From positions 1 to 13,403 of the forward strand of contig CALBSG010000001.1 in assembly GCA_937927675.1 (NCBI GenBank): a stretch of DNA of 13,403 bases. Reading direction: 5' to 3'. The stretch is from an uncultured Paracoccaceae bacterium (lineage in GTDB: Bacteria; Pseudomonadota; Alphaproteobacteria; Rhodobacterales; Rhodobacteraceae). Under the pieces are notes generated by a model. The model worked only from the letters and a program-made list of their open reading frames with translations, was not told the origin of the DNA and ran no database searches. Positions 9,098-13,403 of the stretch are shown here, in pieces. Position numbers and translations under genes: made by a program. Positions within the stretch are counted from its first letter, which is position 1. Every line of letters begins with the position of its first letter.

Positions 9098-9334
9098 AGT
9101 TTCACTCCAAGTGTGGGGGTTTCCCCCCGGCTCATGTTTGTGACGCGCCCAAAGGCCCGTCACGTTCGGGTCCACGATAAAGGACCGAGCCTTGATCACC
9201 CGAGGGAAACCCCGGAATAATTCGTCTCGAACCCCATCTCAGGAGGGAAATTAAGGCGTTTGCGCGCCACCCACCGTCTCGGACAAAGCATGCGTAGCCC
9301 CCGCGACGAATCACGGAAGGCGGGCATGAAGCGG
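9098..9334 (-). ncRNA. Structured 5' leader of rplJ, candidate L10 (autoregulatory) leader
   Basis: Between the candidate promoter and the rplJ GTG, the minus-strand RNA can form at least four hairpins. They are: 9215-9200 (CCGGGG/CCCUCGG with a bulge); 9186-9169 (GGUCC/GGACC); 9163-9140 (GUGACG/CGUCAC with inner GCC/GGG pairing); and 9128-9115 (five G-C pairs closed by GAAA). The last ends only 7 nt before the GGAG ribosome binding site. Position and architecture match the L10 leader class, in which L10-(L7/L12) binds and blocks translation of rplJL. I could not compute a covariance-model match, so the assignment is inference. Confidence 0.5.
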
Positions 9335-9363
9335 TAGATAGCCTTAGAAGCCGAGATTTCCAA
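9335..9363 (-). promoter_or_regulatory. Candidate sigma-70-type promoter for rplJL(-rpoBC)
   Basis: On the minus strand TTGGAA (9363-9358) is followed after exactly 17 nt by TATCTA (9340-9335), a good match to the housekeeping -35/-10 pattern. Transcription would start near 9328, giving a leader of about 230 nt. It lies just beyond the stop codon of the DUF616 gene (9392), so it would let the rplJL-rpoBC operon run independently of that gene. A 12-nt palindrome (GCCCTTAAGGGC, 9364-9375) lies immediately upstream of the -35 box; its role is unknown. Confidence 0.5.
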
Positions 9364-9391
9364 GCCCTTAAGGGCAGAGATCGCAGATAGC

Positions 9392-10129
9392 TCAGGTGCT
9401 GTGCGGGCCGCGACGAAATTTTGCGCGGGCTTTTGGGCTGTAGATCGGCCAGTCGGCCCAGCTTTTGACCTTGGCCGACAACACCCGATAGGCGCAGTCG
9501 CGGCTGGCCAACAGCCAAGGCAACATCACCTGATCACGCCGGGTATGGGACGTTAGACTGTCATACCAAGCCACATTCAAATCATCCGTTGCCTGATCCC
9601 CCATGCGCTGGATCAAGCAGGTATTGACGAACAGTCCAGCGTGGCGCGGAAACTCCGCCTGCTGAAAAATCTCGATCACCCGGGCGTGTTGCTCGGGCGT
9701 CATATAGCCGAGCCGCAAACATTCATCCGCCTCATCCCAAGCGCAATCACGGCGGCGGTGGCGAAACAGATAGCGTCCCGCACACTGGTCGGGATACTCT
9801 TTGACGACACGCCGCACGATCCTCGCCGGATCCAGACGGAAGCGCGCGTTGTTGTCCAGATAGACCACCCAATCATAGCCCTGAAAAAACAGGTGCGGGC
9901 AGAGTTTGGGCAGACGCGACAAGATGGCAGGGCCTTCGCCCTGACCCTTCAACGGCACCAGTGTCGCAGCGGTGGGCAAACTGGCATGGTCGGTGAACAC
10001 AAAGCGGTCATAGCCCTGCCCCGCCTGCCCTGTTGCATCGGGGTTGAATGGCTCATGCGTGCCGAAATAGCAGGAATAAACCGCGATCTTTGCCCCGGTT
10101 TCGGGCCGCAACGTGATTTCCGCCTGCAT
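9392..10129 (-). CDS. DUF616 (TOD1/MUCI70-like) glycosyltransferase-like protein inserted between rplA and rplJ
   Basis: A 245-residue protein without membrane segment or signal peptide. Its pattern resembles the DUF616 / TOD1-MUCI70 glycosyltransferase-like domain, which I recognise by motif order: IAVYSCYFG (15-23), YDRFVFTD (40-47), LFFQGYDWVVYLDNN (80-94, a probable nucleotide-sugar/metal-binding acidic site), RDCAWDEADEC (127-137), GLFVNTCLIQR (165-175), RRDQVMLPWLL (197-207). I infer transfer of a sugar to a surface polymer or other acceptor; the substrate cannot be read from sequence. The start is uncertain: ATG at 10127-10129 has GGGG just upstream, and an in-frame TTG at 10144 would add five residues. 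It lies between a hairpin terminator after rplA and the rplJ promoter, so it looks like a passenger between two ribosomal operons. I see no convincing promoter of its own in the 53 bp upstream; low-level read-through from rplA may express it. Confidence 0.8.
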   Translation of the reverse strand: MQAEITLRPETGAKIAVYSCYFGTHEPFNPDATGQAGQGYDRFVFTDHASLPTAATLVPLKGQGEGPAILSRLPKLCPHLFFQGYDWVVYLDNNARFRLDPARIVRRVVKEYPDQCAGRYLFRHRRRDCAWDEADECLRLGYMTPEQHARVIEIFQQAEFPRHAGLFVNTCLIQRMGDQATDDLNVAWYDSLTSHTRRDQVMLPWLLASRDCAYRVLSAKVKSWADWPIYSPKARAKFRRGPHST

Positions 10130-10182
10130 ACCCCAGACACCCAATTACCCTTGCACAAAGGCTACCGCAGCGCCCCTTCCAA

Positions 10183-10215
10183 TGCAAACGGCCGCCCCGA
10201 AGGACGGCCGTTGCA
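10183..10215 (-). terminator. Hairpin terminator after rplA
   Basis: Read on the minus strand, TGCAA and CGGCCGTCC pair with GGGCGGCCG and TTGCA (one bulged base) around a UUCG loop closed by C-G. This is a very stable structure 30 nt after the rplA stop. The 3' arm is followed by only a short T-run (GTTTGC), so termination may be incomplete. It probably closes the rplK-rplA transcription unit and partly insulates the DUF616 gene. Confidence 0.65.
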
Positions 10216-10244
10216 ATGACATTAGGTGGACCCCCACCTTTCGC

Positions 10245-10940
10245 TTAGGCGGTGGCCGAAGCGATATCCAGCGACACGCCCGGACCCATGGTCGAAGAAA
10301 GCGAAACTTTCTTCACATAGGTGCCCTTGGCGCCAGCCGGTTTGGCTTTGGCAACGGCGTCCACGAAAGCGCGAACGTTTTCAGCCAGTTTGGCCTCGTC
10401 AAACGACACTTTGCCGATACCGGCATGGATGACGCCAGCTTTTTCGACTTTGAACTGAACTTCGCCGCCCTTGGCCGCTTCGACCGCCGACTTGACGTCC
10501 ATGGTCACGGTGCCGACTTTGGGGTTCGGCATCAGGTTGCGCGGGCCGAGGATTTTGCCAAGACGGCCAACCAGCGGCATCAGGTCCGGGGTCGCAATGC
10601 AGCGATCGAACTCGATCTTGCCCGACTGGATGGTTTCCATCAGGTCTTCTGCGCCAACGATGTCAGCACCAGCGGCCTTGGCTTCATCAGCCTTGGCACC
10701 ACGAGCGAACACGGCCACGCGGACGGTTTTACCCGTGCCGTTCGGCAGCTGAACCACGCCGCGGACCATCTGGTCAGCGTGACGCGGGTCAACGCCCAGG
10801 TTCATCGCGATTTCCAGCGTCTCGTCGAACTTGGCCGAAGCCGCGCCCTTGATCAGTTTGACAGCATCTTCCACCGAGATCAGCGATTTGCCGACGAATG
10901 CTTCGTTGGCCTTGACGGAACGTTTACCGATTTTTGCCAT
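10245..10940 (-). CDS. rplA: 50S ribosomal protein L1
   Basis: L1 forms the mobile stalk next to the ribosomal E site and binds 23S rRNA; 231 residues, the usual length. Recognisable segments are the N-terminal MAKIGKRSVKANEAF, FDETLEIAMNLGVDPRHADQMVRG, the inserted domain with TVRVAVFARGAKADEAKAAGAD, the signature GKILGPRNLMPNPKVGTVT, and the C-terminal GTYVKKVSLSSTMGPG. The ATG at 10938-10940 follows the rplK stop by 4 nt, so the two are translationally linked; an AAGGG inside the end of rplK serves as ribosome binding site. In E. coli L1 represses its own rplKA mRNA by binding near the start of rplK; a hairpin in that position is listed separately. Next on the strand, against usual order, is the DUF616 gene instead of rplJ. 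Confidence 0.99.
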   Translation of the reverse strand: MAKIGKRSVKANEAFVGKSLISVEDAVKLIKGAASAKFDETLEIAMNLGVDPRHADQMVRGVVQLPNGTGKTVRVAVFARGAKADEAKAAGADIVGAEDLMETIQSGKIEFDRCIATPDLMPLVGRLGKILGPRNLMPNPKVGTVTMDVKSAVEAAKGGEVQFKVEKAGVIHAGIGKVSFDEAKLAENVRAFVDAVAKAKPAGAKGTYVKKVSLSSTMGPGVSLDIASATA

Positions 10941-10944
10941 GATC

Positions 10945-11397
10945 TCAGCCCTTCACTTCGATGCCGCAGGATTTGGCCGAGCCAAGGATGATGTTCATCG
11001 CCGCTTCGATCGAATTGGCGTTGAGGTCTTTCATCTTGGTTTCCGCGATCTTGCGCAGCGCGGCGGTGGTGATCGAACCAGCCACTTCGCGGCCCGGCTT
11101 CATCGAGCCCTTGGCGCGCGAACGCTTGCCAACAGCCGGAAGACCCGCAGCCTGCTTGATCAGGAACGACGCCGGGGCGGTCTTCAGCTCAAGGCTGAAC
11201 GACTTGTCGGCGTAGTAGGTGATGATGACCGGGGTCGGGGTGCCCGGCGGAATTTCAGCGGTCTTCGCGTTGAATTCCTTCACGAAGGCCATGATGTTCA
11301 AGCCGCGCTGACCCAGCGCCGGACCAACCGGCGGAGACGGGTTGGCTTGACCCGCTTTCACTTGCAGCTTCAGGCTGCCGATAATCTTCTTGGCCAT
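10945..11397 (-). CDS. rplK: 50S ribosomal protein L11
   Basis: L11 binds the GTPase-associated centre of 23S rRNA and takes part in stringent-response signalling through RelA-type enzymes; 150 residues. The N-terminal domain shows the proline motif ANPSPPVGPALGQRGLNIMAF (the flexible segment between sites for thiostrepton-type antibiotics and rRNA). The C-terminal rRNA-binding domain shows TTAALRKIAETKMKDLNA and NIILGSAKSCGIEV. ATG at 11395-11397 has a strong AAAGGAG 7 nt upstream. It lies 97 bp after nusG and 4 nt before rplA. The residues after GLNI (MAFVKEFNAKT) differ slightly from the commoner MEFCKAFNA form but are within family variation. Confidence 0.99.
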   Translation of the reverse strand: MAKKIIGSLKLQVKAGQANPSPPVGPALGQRGLNIMAFVKEFNAKTAEIPPGTPTPVIITYYADKSFSLELKTAPASFLIKQAAGLPAVGKRSRAKGSMKPGREVAGSITTAALRKIAETKMKDLNANSIEAAMNIILGSAKSCGIEVKG

Positions 11398-11417
11398 TTG
11401 GCCTCTCCTTTATCACG

Positions 11418-11444
11418 GTGCCGCCCGTCTTTGGGCCATGGCAC
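11418..11444 (-). promoter_or_regulatory. Hairpin in the rplK leader, candidate L1 operator
   Basis: On the minus strand GUGCC (11444-11440), a 3-nt bulge (AUG), GCCC, a 6-nt loop, GGGC and GGCAC (11422-11418) form a compact stem ending about 9 nt before the AAAGGAG of rplK. A bulged or internal-loop stem just ahead of rplK is where L1 is known to bind its own mRNA in other bacteria. I have not verified the exact L1 recognition bases, so this is a positional inference. Confidence 0.35.
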
Positions 11445-11473
11445 GGTTTAGTGGTTCGGTCCGCCCCTTAGGG

Positions 11474-11505
11474 AAAACCTCCCACGCGCAGCACTCAGAG
11501 GTTTT
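11474..11505 (-). terminator. Weak terminator-like inverted repeat spanning the nusG stop codon
   Basis: The minus strand reads AAAACCTC, 16 nt including the TGA stop of nusG, then GAGGTTTT followed by CCC. The 8-bp stem ends in four T residues, so it could act as a weak terminator or attenuator between nusG and rplK. The loop is large and the stem partly A-T, so the effect may be small. Confidence 0.35.
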
Positions 11506-12028
11506 TCGACACCTGAGTGAATTCCAGTTCAACGGGCGTCGCACGCCCGAAGATCGAGACGGACACTTTCAGGCGGCTGTGCGCCTCGTCCACATCCTCG
11601 ACCATACCGTCAAAGCCCTCGAACGGGCCGTCGGTGACCTTGACCTTTTCGCCAATGTCAAAGCGGATCAGGTTGCGCGGCTGCGCTTCACCTTCTTCGA
11701 CACGGTTCAGGATTTGATTGACCTCGGCATCGCGCATCGGCATCGGCTTGCCCTGCGGGCCAAGAAAACCGGTGACGCGGTTGATCGACGAGATCAGGTG
11801 ATAGCCGCGGTTGGTCATTTCCATCCGCACAAGCACATAGCCCGGCATAAAGCGACGCTCAGAGGTCACCTTCTTGCCGCGGCGCACTTCGATCACTTCC
11901 TCGGTCGGAACCAGCACTTCGTCGATTTCTTCGCCAAGATTGGCGTCAGTGACAGCCGTGCGGATTTGCTCTGCGACCTTCTTTTCGAAGTTCGACAGCA
12001 CGCTCACCGAATACCAACGCTTGGCCAT
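11495..12028 (-). CDS. nusG: Transcription termination/antitermination factor NusG
   Basis: NusG binds the clamp of RNA polymerase and, through its second domain, either Rho or ribosomal protein S10, linking transcription to termination or translation; 177 residues. The NGN domain runs from MAKRWYSVSVLSNFEKKVAE to about residue 115 and contains RRFMPGYVLVRMEM and the FLGPQGKPMPM loop. The C-terminal KOW domain (about 122-177) has FDIGEKVKVTDGPFEGFDG and VSIFGRATPVELEF. The ATG at 12026-12028 has GGAG 5 nt upstream. An upstream in-frame ATG (12112) would add 28 residues encoded by the spacer and is rejected. A terminator between secE and nusG suggests nusG is at least partly expressed from its own promoter, or that the terminator is leaky. 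Confidence 0.99.
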   Translation of the reverse strand: MAKRWYSVSVLSNFEKKVAEQIRTAVTDANLGEEIDEVLVPTEEVIEVRRGKKVTSERRFMPGYVLVRMEMTNRGYHLISSINRVTGFLGPQGKPMPMRDAEVNQILNRVEEGEAQPRNLIRFDIGEKVKVTDGPFEGFDGMVEDVDEAHSRLKVSVSIFGRATPVELEFTQVSKNL

Positions 12029-12082
12029 GGCCGCTCCACTTTGTCTCTCCAGACGCACAAGCGCCTGAATTTTCTGCATTTT

Positions 12083-12098
12083 CCGAGATATCTCTCGG
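12083..12098 (-). promoter_or_regulatory. Small hairpin in the nusG leader
   Basis: On the minus strand CCGAGA, GATA, TCTCGG form a 6-bp stem with a 4-nt loop, about 55 nt ahead of the nusG start and after the secE terminator. TATCTC within it lies 16-17 nt after TTTGTTC in the terminator tail, so the same bases could also serve as a weak -10 box for nusG. Both readings are tentative. Confidence 0.3.
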
Positions 12099-12110
12099 CC
12101 TTTCAGGAAC

Positions 12111-12145
12111 AAAAAACAGCGCGCAACACGAATCGCTGCGCGCCG
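12111..12145 (-). terminator. Intrinsic terminator between secE and nusG
   Basis: Minus strand: CGGCGCGCA, an 11-nt loop, TGCGCGCTG, then TTTTTT. The stem has 7 Watson-Crick pairs plus a G-U and a C-G pair, and is followed directly by six T residues: a textbook Rho-independent terminator, 64 nt beyond the secE stop. Confidence 0.8.
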
Positions 12146-12149
12146 GGGT

Positions 12150-12198
12150 CCCTTGAACTTGGGCGGGGCATACCTGCCATGCGCCCGAATTTCAAGGG
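12150..12198 (-). repeat. Long imperfect stem-loop just after secE
   Basis: Arms CCCTTGAA (12150-12157) and TTCAAGGG (12191-12198) pair perfectly. They continue inward through one mismatch, two A-T pairs, a bulged base, GGGCG/CGCCC, and a final GGCA/TGCC stem with loop TACC. It ends 4 nt before the terminator hairpin, giving two stacked structures in the secE-nusG spacer. The same bases contain TTGAAA (12195-12190) and TATGCC (12172-12167), 17 nt apart, a possible promoter for nusG read on the minus strand; it would start transcription just before the terminator. Which reading is right is open. Confidence 0.6.
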
Positions 12199-12208
12199 AA
12201 TTTGCGCC

Positions 12209-12406
12209 TTAAAGCCCGCCAACGATCAGCTTCAGCCCAAAGCGGATCGCCATATCCACCAGACTGAAGAAAGTCGCGGTCAGCGCGGCCATGATAAACA
12301 CCATGATCGTGGTCAGCATCACCTCGCGGCGCGACGGCCAGACGACCTTGGCAATCTCGGCACGGGCCTGAGCGATGAACTGGGCAGGAGAGGTCTTCGT
12401 GGCCAT
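12209..12406 (-). CDS. secE: Preprotein translocase subunit SecE
   Basis: Small membrane protein that clamps SecY in the SecYEG protein-conducting channel of the inner membrane; 65 residues. It is the short one-membrane-segment form typical of Alphaproteobacteria, unlike the three-segment E. coli protein. It has an amphipathic N-terminal helix (SPAQFIAQARAEIAKV), the conserved VVWPSRREV at 21-29, and one membrane segment at about 31-51 (LTTIMVFIMAALTATFFSLV). ATG at 12404-12406 has GGA about 8 nt upstream. An in-frame ATG at 12463 would add 19 residues without family similarity and would overlap the candidate promoter. It lies between tRNA-Trp and nusG, the usual alphaproteobacterial context. 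Confidence 0.97.
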   Translation of the reverse strand: MATKTSPAQFIAQARAEIAKVVWPSRREVMLTTIMVFIMAALTATFFSLVDMAIRFGLKLIVGGL

Positions 12407-12434
12407 GGTCGGTTCCGATGCTTGTCTTTCAGGC

Positions 12435-12463
12435 CAGATACGCGGGACGAGCCCTGAATTCAA
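12435..12463 (-). promoter_or_regulatory. Candidate promoter for secE
   Basis: On the minus strand TTGAAT (12463-12458) and TATCTG (12440-12435) are 17 nt apart. The start of transcription would be near 12428, about 22 nt ahead of the secE ATG. The rest of the 119-bp gap between tRNA-Trp and secE holds only a short GGGC/GCCC hairpin (12492-12505) without a T-run, so read-through from the tRNA is also possible. Confidence 0.45.
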
Positions 12464-12525
12464 GACTGTTCCGGCTGAACCGGCGTCAACGGGGCGAAGT
12501 TGCCCGATGTTTGGAGAATGGGCCT

Positions 12526-12601
12526 TGGCAGGGGCAGCAGGGTTCGAACCCGCGACCTACGGTTTTGGAGACCGTCGCTCTACCAGCTGAGCTATACCCC
12601 T
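12526..12601 (-). tRNA. tRNA-Trp (anticodon CCA)
   Basis: A 76-nt cloverleaf can be folded by hand. The acceptor stem is AGGGGTA/TGCCCCT with one T-G pair and an encoded 3' CCA. The D arm is GCTC-AGCTGGTA-GAGC, the anticodon arm ACGGT-CTCCAAA-ACCGT with CCA at 12566-12568, the variable loop AGGTC, and the T arm GCGGG-TTCGAAC-CCTGC. The anticodon reads the single Trp codon UGG. It precedes secE, as in many proteobacteria. Confidence 0.98.
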
Positions 12602-12613
12602 AGGCCTGCGGGC

Positions 12614-12642
12614 GAGTTACGGCAGCGGGCGGGGGAAATCAA
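12614..12642 (-). promoter_or_regulatory. Candidate promoter for tRNA-Trp
   Basis: Minus-strand TTGATT (12642-12637) and TAACTC (12619-12614) are exactly 17 nt apart. Transcription would begin about 6 nt ahead of the mature tRNA 5' end, a typical short tRNA leader. Confidence 0.5.
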
Positions 12643-12666
12643 GGGGCTGCGGGGGGAAATCTGGGC

Positions 12667-12695
12667 TTGGCGGAAAAGAATCCTACGCCTAGCCT
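12667..12695 (+). promoter_or_regulatory. Weak candidate promoter for the YdeI-like gene
   Basis: TTGGCG (12667-12672) and TAGCCT (12690-12695) with a 17-nt gap, 21 nt ahead of the ATG. The -10 match is poor. It is back to back with the tRNA-Trp promoter in a 115-bp divergent spacer. Confidence 0.3.
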
Positions 12696-12716
12696 TGCCT
12701 GACGAGGGCCCGCACC

Positions 12717-13337
12717 ATGATCACCGACCCCAAGGATTTCTTTGCCGATGGCTGCGGCCGTTGTGCCCGCTTTGCCAGCGACCAATGCTCTGCGCGCATC
12801 TGGTCCACAGGGCTCACCGCTCTGCGTGAGATTTGCTTTGGCATGGGGCTGGTCGAGACGGCGAAGTGGGGGCATCCGTGCTATATGCACGCCGGTCGCA
12901 ACATCGCGATTCTGGGGGCCTTTCGCGGCGATGTCCGGCTGACTTTTTTCAACGCCAGCCTGCTGCAAGACAACAGCGGCCTTTTGACGCCGCAATGCGA
13001 AAACTCCGCCAGCCCCGATTGCGCCCGCTTCACCAACGCCGCGCAAATTGCACCGGCGGCCCCTGCCCTGCGCGAGCTGATCGCTCAGGCCAAGACCCAT
13101 GCCGAGACGGGGGTGAAGCCTGCCAAGGTGGTAACCGCACTTGTCTTGCCCGAAGCACTGACCGCCGCCCTTGAAGACGACCCGATGCTGGCCGAAGCCT
13201 TCCACGCGCTCACCCCCGGCCGCCAGAAAAGCCATGCGCTGGCCGTATCCTCTGCCAAGGCCCACGCCACACGCTTGACCCGGATCGCCAAACTCACCCC
13301 GGCGATTCTGGCTGGCAAAGGTGCCAACGAACGCTGA
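12717..13337 (+). CDS. YdeI/OmdA-like protein with DUF1801 domain
   Basis: A soluble protein of 206 residues with no signal peptide or membrane segment. The N-terminal half resembles DUF1801: TALREICFGMGLVETAKWGHPCYMHAGRNIAILGAFRGDVRLTFFNASLLQD, given here only as landmarks AKWGHPCY at 49-56 and LTFFNASLLQD at 75-85. The C-terminus has the YdeI/OmpD-associated type tail (EAFHALTPGRQKSHALAV at 160-177, RIAKL, ILAGKGANER). YdeI-type proteins have been linked to peptide and stress resistance in enterobacteria, but the biochemical role is unknown. Seven cysteines are present; C13, C16 and C24 form a CxxCx7C cluster. ATG at 12717 with GAGGG about 8 nt upstream. It is transcribed away from tRNA-Trp and is not part of the ribosomal cluster. 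Confidence 0.8.
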   Translation: MITDPKDFFADGCGRCARFASDQCSARIWSTGLTALREICFGMGLVETAKWGHPCYMHAGRNIAILGAFRGDVRLTFFNASLLQDNSGLLTPQCENSASPDCARFTNAAQIAPAAPALRELIAQAKTHAETGVKPAKVVTALVLPEALTAALEDDPMLAEAFHALTPGRQKSHALAVSSAKAHATRLTRIAKLTPAILAGKGANER

Positions 13338-13403
13338 GCGCCCCACCGCGGTTTCTGAACACGCTTCCGGCGACGGATTGGCCGCGCGCCAAATAAAAAG
13401 GCC
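13338..13403. other. Right-edge non-coding stretch
   Basis: These 66 bp follow the YdeI-like stop codon. They hold a short TTGGC/GCCAA hairpin (13378-13392) followed by an A-rich stretch. No gene is recognisable before the window ends. Confidence 0.4.

Noticed and set aside
9641..10219. Plus-strand open frame of 192 codons opposite the DUF616 gene
   Set aside because: The minus-strand frame carries ordered family motifs; the plus-strand translation does not look like a protein family.
12639..13346. Open frame of 235 codons on the minus strand overlapping the YdeI-like gene
   Set aside because: Gly/Arg-rich with no domain; the plus-strand frame has clear YdeI/DUF1801 motifs. It would also cover the tRNA-Trp promoter.
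13378..13392. TTGGC/GCCAA hairpin after the YdeI-like gene, considered as terminator
   Set aside because: Followed by AATAAAAAGG instead of a T-run on the plus strand, and the stem is only 5 bp; on the minus strand the T-rich stretch comes before the hairpin, not after.
1..13403. CRISPR array, insertion sequence, integrase, toxin-antitoxin or defence genes
   Set aside because: I looked for regular repeats, transposase motifs, terminal inverted repeats and small paired genes and saw none. All long frames are explained by housekeeping genes, the DUF616 gene and the YdeI-like gene.

Overview
The window is a piece of a GC-rich alphaproteobacterial chromosome, most likely from the Rhodobacteraceae/Rhodobacterales. 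I infer this from the sequence style of RpoB, RplJ and the short SecE, and from the YdeI-type neighbour; no database search was possible. Almost everything lies on the minus strand and forms the conserved transcription/translation cluster, read from right to left: tRNA-Trp, secE, nusG, rplK, rplA, [a DUF616 glycosyltransferase-like gene], rplJ, rplL, rpoB, rpoC. rpoC runs off the left edge after about 1225 codons. One gene on the plus strand, a YdeI/OmdA-like protein with a DUF1801 domain, is divergent from tRNA-Trp at the right end.

Layout. At 12602-12716 a spacer carries candidate promoters facing both ways. tRNA-Trp(CCA) (12526-12601) is followed by a 119-bp gap with a good candidate promoter for secE. 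secE and nusG are separated by 180 bp that hold a long imperfect stem-loop and then a classical hairpin-plus-T6 terminator. nusG, rplK and rplA follow closely; the nusG-rplK gap holds a compact hairpin just upstream of the rplK ribosome binding site. After rplA comes a strong cUUCGg hairpin, then the DUF616 gene, which interrupts the usual rplA-rplJ adjacency. rplJ is preceded by a candidate sigma-70-type promoter and a structured leader of about 230 nt, consistent with an L10 autoregulatory leader. rplJ starts with GTG. The rplL-rpoB gap (243 bp) holds four successive hairpins, two with tetraloops of the extra-stable UUCG or GNRA type. The rpoB-rpoC gap (90 bp) holds two more, one a perfect 26-nt palindrome.

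How the genes work together. SecE is part of the membrane protein translocon. NusG binds RNA polymerase and couples it to Rho or the ribosome. L11, L1, L10 and L7/L12 form the two moving stalks of the large ribosomal subunit. RpoB and RpoC form the catalytic core of RNA polymerase. In well-studied bacteria L1 and L10 repress translation of their own mRNAs, and the rplL-rpoB spacer holds an attenuator and an RNA processing site; the structured spacers here suggest comparable control. RpoB keeps the wild-type residues D536, H546 and S551 in the rifampicin pocket, so I expect a sensitive polymerase.

I did not find an obvious novel defence, mobile or secondary-metabolism system. The items worth a second look are the DUF616 gene between the ribosomal operons and the unusually rich set of RNA hairpins between the genes.
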